Shown piece by piece: positions 1-12,100 of a stretch of DNA of 64,000 nucleotides. The translations under genes and the position numbers were made by a program. This DNA is from Platerodrilus igneus (Eukaryota; Arthropoda; Insecta; Coleoptera; Lycidae), in the NCBI GenBank assembly GCA_036346225.1, contig JARFIW010000115.1, positions 1,824,501 through 1,888,500 on the forward strand. Reading direction: 5' to 3'. A model generated the notes under the pieces. It was not told where the DNA came from and ran no database searches. It worked only from the letters and a program-made list of their open reading frames with translations. The first letter of the stretch is position 1, and every line of letters begins with the position of its first letter.

Positions 1-2045
1 ATCAATTCGCTATGTTCTATTCTCAATGCGCTATAGTCAATGCTCAATGATCAATGCTTTATACGTACTTTGCATAATGTACAATGCGTAACGAGCAGTG
101 CGTAGACGTCAAGCGCAGTACGTAACGAGTAGTGTGTAAACGTCATGCGTAATACGTAAACCGTAATGCGGAATACGCGACACGAAACGTGAAATTCTCT
201 AAACAAAAAGAGCAATGCGTAGCACGTAATGTGCAATATGTAATGCTCAATGTACAATACGTAGTACCTGGTACGTAATTCACTCGGTGTAATTCGTAAT
301 ATGTAATACGCGTAAGATACGAAATACACAATGCGTAATGCGTGATACACGTGCATTCCGCATTACGCATTACGTATTCCGTACTAAACGTTACACTTTA
401 CGTTATGCGTTACGTGTTACATGATACGCGTTACGCGCTACGCATTATATATTACGCATTACGCATTGGACATTAGGCAATACGCATTGAGCATTACGAA
501 TCGTACATTGAGCATAAGACATTGCGTTATTGCGTATTGCACATTGCGCGAAGCTTATTGTCCATAATGCGTTAGTCCTATAGCATTACGTAATGTGGTT
601 TACGTATTGCGCTTTTCGCTCTACGCATTGCGAATTACGCGTTACGCGTTTCCGATTACGCTAAATGTAATACGCTCTACGCATAATGCGTTGGTCCTTG
701 CGTAATACGTACTACACATAACGTATTACGCATTACGCAACACGTATTTAGCATTGCATGCTACGCATTACGCATTCCTCGTAACTTATGTAGTATGCAT
801 TACTCATTATGAATTGTAAATTACGCATTATATATTATATGTTAGATATTACGCTTTACGCGAAACAAGTTACGTATTACGCATTATGCATCACGCATTT
901 TGCATTACGAATAGCATTCCACGCTTTGCGCGCATAACACATCACGAAATACTCAACACGAATCAGGCATTACGCATCATGCATCACACATAGTATATCA
1001 CGCATCACGCATCGCGCGGCGCGACTTGCGTATTACGCATTGCGCATTGCTTATTACGCATTATATGTTACGCATTACGCATACATATTGCGCATTGTGC
1101 GTTACACATTACGCATTACGGATTACCCATTTCGGATTACGCATTACGCATTACGCATTGCGCATTATGCAATACGCATTACGAATTGCGCATTACACTT
1201 ACATATTACGCGTTGCGCATTACGCATTATGTATTACGCATTGCGCATTATGTATTACGCATTACGCATTACGTAATGCGCATGGCGCATGACGCATTGC
1301 GTATTGCGTATTACGTATTGCGCATTACGCGTTGCGCACTACGCATTACGCATTATACATTACGCATTACGTATTACGCATTATGCGTTGCGCATTACGC
1401 ACTACGCATTAGCCATTACGCATTACACATTACGCATTGTGCATTTCTCGTTGCGTATTACGCATTACGCATAACGCATTACGCACTACGCATTACACAT
1501 ACCGCACTGCGCATTGTACATTGCATGTGCGCATTACGCATCACGCATTGTACATTGTTCACTGCGCATTCCACATTACGCATTACGCAATATGAATTAC
1601 GCATTACGTATTACGAATTATGTCTTGCGTTTTGCGCATTGTGTATGTTGAGTATTGCGCACAGTGCAATTCGCAGTACGGATTGCGCATTACGTAATAT
1701 GAATTACGCTGTGCGTATTACGAATTACGCATTGCGTTTTGCGCACTGCGTATGTTGCGTATTGCGCACAGTGCTATGCGCATTACGCATTGCGAATCGC
1801 GTGTAACGCACGTGTGAGTTACGCAATAGGCGATACGCAATACGCGTTACGAGTTATGCGTTACGAGTTACTTATTACGCATTACGGAATACGCATTATG
1901 CGTTACGCATTTCGCGTTACGCATTGCGCACTACGCGTTACGCGTTACGCATTACCCGTTATGCATTACGCATAACGCATTGCGCATTATGCATTGCGTA
2001 TTACGCAATGCGCGTTGTGCGTTGTGCGCTGAGCCTTGCGCGTTG
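1..2045. repeat. Degenerate 7-bp tandem array (TACGCAT)
   Basis: Nearly the whole stretch is built from TACGCAT with substitutions (TATGCAT, TACACAT, TGCGCAT). Seven bases times three frames gives pseudo-peptides of period 7 (RITHYAL), so the open frames here are not genes. From 1 to about 350 the unit is in the opposite orientation (ATGCGTA), switching near 350-360. Confidence 0.9.
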
Positions 2046-2900
2046 TGCTGTTTCTTGCGCTTCATGGTTGTTTTAGTAATTAACGATTAAACAATTTTTG
2101 TCTTTTTAATTAATTATGTACTCTGTCTAAGGGTGCAATTAATGTGTTTGCAACAATTGAGTAATGACTGCCATTGCATTCAATTAGTTGCACTAGTGCT
2201 AATGATACGTTTTAATTGGTTCCTTATAAATACATAAAACCTGTTGTTTAGAAGATAAATTTTAACAAAAAGTTTCTCATTTTATTAAACATCAAAAGAA
2301 AACAATCAACGTACAATAAATAAAACAAAACAAACCCGTAGTAGCTTTTTAAAATTTATATAACTTCTCATAGCTTTACAAAAAAATATTTCAAACTTAA
2401 AAAAATGACATAGTTTTTTATTTTTGTCAACATTAGTGGTTATTGGAAGATTGTGGCTCTTCCGGAGGAGTGACGTCATAGGGACCGTTGATGCGTGTCG
2501 TCATAACCAAGCACTTTGGGTGCGGTTATTTATCCTGTGGTACAAATATGATTTTTAAATCGGGCTCTACGATGCCAGAGAGTTAATAAATACAGGACCT
2601 GACCCCGCGATATTGATGTATGAGCTTTAAGTACAATGAGCTGTGTGGTGCGGTCACTGACGTCACAACCACGCCTCTTCAATATCCACTACATACTCTG
2701 ATACTACTTCTTCGTTTCCGTTGCGTAGCTTTTCTGTTTCTTTTTTAAACACAAAACCAAGGTCAAGCTGGAAATGAATCACTTGTCCCCAAAGTCGGGG
2801 TATGCTTTCTGCGATGGCTCCTTGCAAAGGCGTCGTATCAAAAATAAAATCGGCTTCAAGCAGGAACTGTGTGTTTATACTGACGTCACCACAAACTACG
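2046..2900 (-). promoter_or_regulatory. lmx1 3' flank/3' UTR with candidate poly(A) signals
   Basis: Non-repetitive AT-rich sequence downstream of the lmx1 stop. On the gene strand AATAAA occurs at 2417-2422 and 2281-2286, giving a plausible 3' UTR of roughly 500-640 bases. The palindromic octamer TGACGTCA occurs at 2471, 2658 and 2881, the last just past the stop codon. No other gene is evident; the plus-strand open frame at 2774-2977 is antisense to the last exon. Confidence 0.5.
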
Positions 2901-3118
2901 TTAATGTTCTAGAACAGGCGCTTCGGAACCGCAGAAGTAAGAAGTCTGCATCGAATACAGACGATCGATGGGATTGATATCCAAATGAACTCCGTGTGTC
3001 ATTATGTTTTTGTGTGCGGGGGGAGGCGTCATTATCATTGACAGGTGCGTTGAGTCCAAACTGCCGAAAGGAAAGCCGACGTATCCTGAGGTGAATTTGC
3101 CAGGACTCAAACTCAAGC
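2901..3118 (-). CDS. lmx1: lmx1 terminal exon with the conserved LMX1 tail
   Basis: A 218-bp terminal coding exon after acceptor TTATTTCGTAG, ending with TAA at 2901-2903. It encodes 71 residues, including [14 protein letters not shown], which matches the closing NPIDHLYSMQ.SYF of vertebrate LMX1. Here the protein continues about 14 residues past that motif (..[10 protein letters not shown]). The strong match at the far end of the gene shows that the split exons belong to one locus despite 46 kb of intervening repeat. Confidence 0.94.
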
Positions 3119-6100
3119 CTACGAAATAAAAGAAAGATTAGTGGTTAAAACTAAATAGTAAGTGTATTGTTGCGTGACGTGTCTGTCAGATACCCGCGAT
3201 CACGTAAGAAACGAACACGCAAACTTTTCGCAGGCGTAAGGAAGCCCCGTTGCACTGAAACATTGACCACAACCCCCTGTTATCGATGTATCCCCGTTAG
3301 CGGTTAAAAGTGATGTGTGTCAACGTGCGAAGAAACAGTAAGAAATTAGTTACCTGCGTGATGTAGCAACCTCGCAGAATCCTCCGGTTTAAAATAGTTC
3401 TCTTCACTATTAGACTCTTCCTTTATGTTCGCAAAAATGTTTCTGTCTCCTTTCAATTGAGAAAAAACATCGCTTTTCCCATTTTCAGAGTCGCTGCAGC
3501 TGTCGTTCATAAACGGTGTCGAACGTGGACCTGGAAACAAGTGATAGTTATAGTCTAGGTTAGAAAATCATTAGAATTAGAACGAAACGGTCGCGAAGTT
3601 CGTCGAAAGCACAGATTGAGAATGCGCGTTGCTAATATAATATGTTCGTGTAAATAATGCGTGGGGCGAGGGAACGGTTGGGGCGGTATGATATGTTACG
3701 ATAATCTACGTATGATACGCTTCCATACACTACGTTACGCTACGGTACGCTAAAGTGCGCTACGATACGCTAATCTGCGTATACAACTCTACGACGTGCT
3801 ACGATACGATACGATATGCTACAATACGCTACGATGTGCTACGATTCGCGACGATACGCTTCGATACGCTACTGCTACAATACGCTACGATACGGTACTA
3901 TGCGCTAATATACCCTACCATACGTAAAGATACGGTACAATTCGCTACAATATGTCACAATACGCTACGATACACCACGATACGATAAGCAACGATACCC
4001 TACAATTCGCTACGTAACGCTACGGTACGGTACAGTAAGTTACCGTAACCTGCGTATAACTACTGCTCTAAACTACAAAATTCGACACCCTACGTTAGTC
4101 TAAATCGCTCCGATACGCTACAATACGCTGCGATACGCTACGATTTGCTATGTTACGTTAAGATATGCTACGATACACTATGACACGCTACGACACGCTG
4201 CGATAAGCTATGATACGCTACGATACGCTACGGCATGCTAAGATGCTCCACAATGTGTTACGAAAGGTTACGATAGAATACGATGCGCTACGATGCGTTT
4301 CGATGCGCTACTATAAGATACGATACGCTACTACACTCTACGATACGCTACAACACGCTACGATACCCTATGATACGCTACAGTACGGCACGATAAGTTA
4401 CAATACGCTACAATAAGCTATGAAACGCCTTGATACACAACGATACGCTACGATGCGCTACTATACGTTATGATACGCTACGATATACTACGATACGCTA
4501 CGATACGCTACGATACGCTACGATACGCTACGATACGCTACAATACGCTACAATACGCTACAATACGCTACAATACGCTACAATACGCTACGAATACGCT
4601 ACAATACGCTACGATACGCTACGATACGCTTCGATACGCTACGATACACTGCGATACGCTGCGATACGCCACGATACGCTACGATACGCTACGATACGCT
4701 ACGATACGCTACGATACGCTACGATACGCTCCGATATGCAATGACACGCTACGAAAAGCTGCGATACGCTATGATACGCTACGATATGCTACAATACGCT
4801 ACGATACGCTACGATACGCTACGATACGCTACGATACGCTGCGATACGCTTCAATACGCTCCGATATGCTACGGTACGCTTCGATACGCTACGATACACT
4901 GCGATACGCCTTGATACACAACGATACGCTACGATGCGCTACTATACGTTATGATACGCTACGATATACTACGATACGCTACGATACGCTACAATACGCT
5001 ACGATACGCTACAATACGCTACGATACGCTACAATACGCAACAATACGCTACAATACGCTACAATACGCTACGATACGCTACGATACGCTTCGATACGCT
5101 ACGATACACTGCGATACGCTGCGATACGCCACGATACGCTACGATACGCTACGATACGCTACGATACGCTACGATACGCTACGATACGCTCCGATATGCC
5201 ATGACACGCTACGAAAAGCTGCGATACGCTATGATACGCTACGATATGCTACAATACGCTACGATACGCTACGATACGCTACGATACGCTGCGATACGCT
5301 TCAATACGCTCCGATATGCTACGGCACGCTACGATACGTTGCGATACGCTACGATACCCTACAATACGCTACGATTCGCTACGATACGCTACGATACGCT
5401 ACGATACGCTACGATACGCTACGATACGCTACTATACGCTACGATTCGCTACGATACGCTATGCTACGCTACGATATGCTACGATACGCTACGACGCGCT
5501 ACGATACGATACGATACGACACGCTACTACGCGCTACAACGCCCTACGATGCGCTACAATACGCTACGATTTGCTACGATGCACTAGAGTACGCTACGGC
5601 ACGCTATGGTACGGTAGGGTGCGCTACGACGCGCTCGGTGCGCTACGGCACTCTACGGTACGCTACGGCACGCTACGGTACGCTACGGCACGGTACAGTA
5701 CGCTACGGTACGCTAGGTACTCTACGGTACGCTTCAATACGCTACGGCACGCTGCGGCCCGCTACGGTACGCTACGGTACGTTATGATACGGTAATGTAC
5801 GCTATGATACGCTACGATATGCCACGTTACACCACGACACGCTACGGTACGATACGCTACAATACGCTACGATACGCTAAGAAACGCAAAGATACGCTAC
5901 GATACGCTACTATGCGCTACGATACGCTAAGATATGCTTCGATACTGTACATTGCGCTACTATACGCTACAATATGCTACGATGCGCTACAAAACGCTAC
6001 GGTACGTTATGATACGCTACGATATGCCACGTTACACCACGACACGCTACGGTACGATACGCTACGATACGCTACGATACGCTAAGAAACGCAAAGATAC

Positions 6101-9100
6101 GCTACGATACGCTACTATGCGCTACGATACGCTAAGATATGCTTCGATACTGTACTATGCGCTACTATACGCTACAATATGCTACGATGCGCTACAAAAC
6201 ACTACGGTACGCTACGGCACGCTACGGTACGCTACGGTAAACTATGGTACGCTGCGGTACCCTATAAAACGCTACGATACGCCAACATACGCCACGGTAC
6301 GCCACAATGCGCTACGACGCACTACGATACGCCACGATGTGCTACGGCGCACAACGATACGCTACGATAAGCTACGATACGCTACGATACGTTACGATAC
6401 GCTACGATACGCTACGATACGCTACGATACGCTACGATACGCTACGATACGCTATGATACGCTACGATACGCTACGATACGCTACGATACGCTACGATAC
6501 GGTACGATACGCTACGATACGCTTCTCTACGCAATGTTACGATACGCTAAAAAACGATATAATACGCTACGATATGCTACGATACGCTACGGTGATCTAC
6601 GATACGCTACGAGAAGCTGTGATACCTTATGATACGCTACGATACGCTAAGATACGCCATGATATGCTACGATACGTTTCTATACGCTGTAACACGTTAG
6701 AATACGCTACGATACGTTCGGTACGCTACGATTTGCTACTATACGCTACAATACGATACTCTGCGTTACGATACGTTACAATACGTTACGATACGTTAGG
6801 ATACGTTACGATACGTTTTGATACCTTACGATACGTTAGGATACGTTACCCTACATTTGGATACGTTACGATACGTTACGATACGTTACGATACGTTACG
6901 ATACGTTACGATACGTTACGATACGTTACGATACGTTACGATACGTTACGATACGTTACGATACGTTACGATACGTTACGATACGTTACGATACGTTACG
7001 ATACGTTACGATACGTTACGATACGTTACGATACGTTACGATACGTTACGATACGTTACGATACGTTACGATACGTTACGATACGTTACGATACGTTACG
7101 ATACGTTACGATACGTTACGATACGTTACGATACGTTACGATACGTTACGATACGTTACGATACGTTACGATACGTTACGATACGTTACGATACGTTACG
7201 ATACGTTACGATACGTTACGATACGTTACGATACGTTACGATACGTTACGATACGTTACGATACGTTACGATACGTTACGATACGTTACGATACGTTACG
7301 ATACGTTACGATACGTTACGATACGTTACGATACGTTACGATACGTTACGATACGTTACGATACGTTACGATACGTTACGATACGTTACGGTACGCTACG
7401 ATACGTTACGATACGCTACGATACGCTACGATACGCTACGATACGCTACGATACGCTACGATACGCTACGATACGCTACGATACGCTACGATACGCTACG
7501 ATACGCTACTATACGCTACGATACGCTACGATACGCGACGCTACAGTACGCTACGGTACGCTATGGCACGCTACGATAAGCAACGATACGTTACGATACG
7601 CTAGGATGCGCTACGATACGTTACGATACGCGACGATATGCTACTATGCTCTACTATACGCTACGATACGCTACAATACGCTACGATAAGCTGTGACACC
7701 CTGGACCACTGGCTCAAGGTTAACGGGTTTTTGGTGAAATAGTCAGTTAGGCTCAAGCTAGGGGAGTGTCCAACCTTGTTCCGTGTTCCGCTACTACAAC
7801 AGCATAGACCAACTTACTCAGTTCTTCTTCTTTAATCATCAATTTTTTCTCATCACTCTCAAAATCAATCCCTTTATCACCGGCCTTTTTCTTCATCTTC
7901 TTCATCTTTGCCCTTTGGTTTTGAAACCACACCTACAACCCAAAATTATATAAATTCTACGAGAACTCAAACGTACCTGGACGATCCTTATACTCAATCC
8001 TGTATCCTTTGCCAAGGCTTCTCGTACTTTCCGACAGGGCTTTGGGCTAACCTCAAATGACGCCTTAAACGCCCTTCGTTGTTGTGTTGTTAGAATAGTT
8101 CGTGGTCGCTTAGGCCCTCTACGTCCGTCTATCGAGCGGGTCGCTTGTATGATTTCGTCGCAAAAGTAGTCCACTGCAAAAAAGCTAAATTAGGATTGGT
8201 TTTAAAACGTGCAAAATCTCGCGGCAAGTCGGGTGCAAATGAGACGTATTTCGCGTGCAAACCCAATGTAGTACCTTCAGATGCGTCTACGTACATCGAT
8301 GTTTACTTTACGCGGCAAGGTTGCGTAGAGGTTTTATTAGTGCGCGAGTGGGTCTGAGTGACTCGTAAACCCTCTAGGTTTCATAACTTGATCACAGAGC
8401 GCGCGCCTTGTGGCTGTCAACTCGTCTAAACCTAAGAATCTACATACCATGCGGAATCCCCTGAAGCATCTCGACCTCCTTCTCATAATCAGGCTTACAG
8501 AACACCTGTCCTTGTTTGAAAACGTACTGGTCTCCTTTCTGCAGACGCATTCCACACACAACGCACGCGAAACAGCGTACGTGAAATACGTTCTCACACG
8601 TTCGCATCACAAGCTCTTCGGGCGATATACGCTCTGAACATCCAAGACACTTCTTTGCGTAAAGCCTGAAAGAAAGTATAACATTAATATTGCTTGCTGT
8701 ACGATGACGTGGATACGGTTTTCAGTATTTGTGTAAACTTTGCTCTTTTATTTGTTCGTTTTGTTCGTGCAGTGGGCTTTGGCGGGTCACGTGCGGCTTC
8801 TAGAGGGTGACAGTTGAATTAGAAATGGCAAGCGGTTGCTGTTTTTGTTACTAAATAAATATTTGACGCTGAAACGTTTGTCCGAAAATATCAATTCGTT
8901 TGATAGTGTAAGTGTGAACGCATCCTTTTAGTTTTAAGGTTAGGAAAGTTGAAGGTTATAGTCGCGAAGTGCGACACTCTTCTACAGTTTATTTTCCTAA
9001 GGAAATAGTCCTGAACGTAGTCAATTCTAACAAGCTTTTGAGAATTGGTTTCAGCTTCGTTCCAACAGGCAACAATTGTGGCTGATAGCCAGTTCTGTTA

Positions 9101-12100
9101 GCAAATTTGGTGGTGCTACTGTCAGTGACACAAAAATGGCTACACGTTACCGTCAGCTTTGTTCTAAATTCGTAAACGTTCACAAGCCTAGGCAACTAGT
9201 TACACTTACGTCCCAACAGGCAAAAGCACACTGTAGCCTCCTGAAAATGTTTCAACTTCATCCCAATATGGCAACAATTGTGGTTGAAGCCAATTCTCGT
9301 AGCACAGTTGGTTGTGCTGCTGTTAGTGACACAAGAATGGCTACACGTTATCGTCAGCTTTGTTCTAAATGCGTACACGTTCACAAACCTAGGCAACTAG
9401 TTGCACTTTCGTCCCAACAGTCAGAAGCACATAGTAGCCTCCTGTAAATGTTTCAACTTCATCCCAACAGGCAACAATTGTGTCCGATAGCCGGTTCTGG
9501 CAGTACATTTGGTTGTGCTGCTGTTAGAGGCACAGGAATGACTACACGTTATCGTCAGCTTTGTTTTCAATCCGTACACGCTTACAAGCCTAGGCAACTA
9601 GTTACACTTTCGTCCCAACAGGCAAAATCACTCTGTAGCCTCCTGTAAATGTTTCAACTTTATTCCAACAGGCAACAATTGTGCCTTATAGCCTGGCAGT
9701 ACATTTGGTTGTGCTGCTGTTAGAGACACAGGAATGACTACACGTTATCGTCAGCTTTGTTCTCAATTCGTAAACGTTCACAAGCCTAGGCAACTAGTTA
9801 CACTTTTGTCCCACCAGGCAAAATCACTCTGTAGCCTTTTGTAAATGTTTCAACTTCATCCCAACAGGCAACAATTGTGTCCGATAGCCGGTTCTGGCAG
9901 TACATTTGGTTGTGCTGCTGTTAGAGGCACAGGAATGACTACACGTTATCGTCAGCTTTGTTTTCAATTCGTACACGCTCACAAGCCTAGGCAACTAGTT
10001 ACACTTTCGTCCCAAAAGGCAAAATCACTCTGTAGCCTCCTGTAAATGTTTCAACTTCATCCCAACAGGCAACAATTGTGACTGATAGCCTGGCAGTACA
10101 TTTGGTTGTACTGCTGTTAGAGGCACAGGCATGACTATACGTTTTCGTCAGCTTTGTTCTCAATTCGTAAACGCTCACAAGCCTAGGCAACTAGTTACAC
10201 CTTCGTCCCAACAGGCAAAAGCACACTGTAGCCTCCTGAAAATGTTTCAACTTCATCCCAATATGGCAACAATTGTGGTTGAAGCCAATTCTCGTAGCAC
10301 AGTTGGTTGTGCTGCTCTTAGTGACACAAGAATGGCTACACGTTATCGTCAGCTTTGTTCTAAATTCGTAAACGTTCACAAGCCTAGGCAACTAAGTAGA
10401 CCATTTTCAGGGAACCCACCACCACATTTGCTCCAGAATCCCACATTTGCTCCCACATCTGGACCAATTTACATGTAAATTCCCATAAGGAGCAAATGAG
10501 GGAGATGAATCTTATCCTTGCTCCGCCCTGTGGACCGCCTTGTGGAATAATTTTTTACACCAACCATTTTGATTACATCACACCCGCATTCTTTCCACCC
10601 GCGAGATAAATCTTTCTCCACATTTCCACCCACGAGATAAACCTATCTTGTTTGGTATCAATTAATATTAGAATTTTCTTAGCTACCCGAATCTCTAGGA
10701 ATTTTTTAGATTGCAACATCCCCCAGGGAGCTACCCTCATTTTAAGATTTCTTACCTGTAGCGACTTTTGAGCGTTCTTATAAATTTTTTTATACATGCG
10801 ATACATTAAATTAGCTTCGAATTTTATGCACATCCCGAATCTGTAAACAGATTTGAAATCGGACCACGCCCTGCAAAGTTATACCCCTTTAAAGTCCTGA
10901 TCTTCTAATTTTGCTATTTGCTCTATAAGCAAACCTAACAAATAGTTTTCTTCGTCTAGCCATTGCATCTTTCGAGATAAACCTATCTTGTTTGGTATTA
11001 ATCAATATTAGAATTTTCTCAGCTACCCAAATCTCTAGGAATTTTTCAGATTGCACCATCCCCAAGGGAGCTACCCTAATTTTAAGATTTCTTACCTGTA
11101 GCGACTTTTGAGCGTTCTTATAAATTTTTTTATACATGCAATACATTAAATTAGCTTCGAATTTTATGCACATCCCGAATCTGTAAACAGATTTGAAATC
11201 GGACCACGCCCTGCAAAGTTATACCCCTTTAAAGTCCTGATCTTCTAATTTTGCTATTTGCTCTATAAGCAAACCTAACAAATAGTTTTCTTCGTCTAGC
11301 CATTGCATCTTTCGAGATAAACCTATCTTGTTTGGTATTAATCAATATTAGAATTTTCTCAGCTACCCAAATCTCTAGGAATTTTCAGATTGCACCATCC
11401 CCAAGGAGCTACCCTAATTTTAAGATTTCTTACCTGTAGCGACTTTTGAGCGTTCTTATAAATTTTTATACATGCAATACATTAAATTAGTCTACAATTT
11501 TACGCACAACCCGAATCTGCAAACAGATTTGAAATCGGACCACGCCCTGCAAAGTTACACATATACCCTCTGCGAGATAAATCTTTCTCCACATTTCCAC
11601 CCACGAGATAAACCTACCTTGTTTGGTATCAATCAATATTAGAATTTTCTAAGCTATCCAAATCTCTTTAAATTTTTCACATAGCACCATCCCCAGAGAG
11701 CTACCCCATTTTAAGATTTCTTACCTGTAGCGACTTTTGAGCGTTCTTATAAATTTTTATACATGTAGCACATCTTGTTAGTCTAGAATTTTATGCACAA
11801 TCCGAATCTCTAAATAGATTTAAAATCGAACGACCCTTACCATTTTACACACACCTTTAAATTATAAATTTCCTGCGGCTTATACATAAAAGAAAATCTA
11901 AAACCATTCTTAAAACTTTTATTACAAACAATTTTTACTAATACAGTTTAAATTTTTAAAACCACATTTCTAAATACATATTTACAATTTTTATTTTCAA
12001 CCTAGAACTTGTCATATCGGGTCATACTTATTAATATTTATTTCTAAATAGAGCACTTTTTCCAAAGACCAACCGGACTCGCATGTTTCAAATTCCTCTG

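Noticed and set aside
1026..1975. Open frames with RITHYAL peptide repeats
   Set aside because: Translation of the 7-bp TACGCAT array; no start context, domain or codon bias.
4430..7689. Long open frames (up to 460 codons) with peptide repeats such as [10 protein letters not shown]
   Set aside because: They arise because a 10-bp repeat contains no stop in any frame. Several frames are open at once and the region is an intron of lmx1.
7753..7932. lmx1 ending at the TGA at 7753-7755 directly after the homeodomain
   Set aside because: The GTAAGT donor at 7817 joins in phase to two further exons that end with the conserved LMX1 tail; the run-on remains only as a possible short isoform.
8145..8637. 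Plus-strand frames 8145-8357 and 8410-8637 and minus-strand frame 8337-8597
   Set aside because: Antisense or out-of-frame shadows of the lmx1 LIM2 and homeobox exons.
9076..10478. 66-123-codon frames in the 198-bp satellite, on both strands
   Set aside because: The same frame recurs once per unit and both strands are open; no domain. Satellite by-product.
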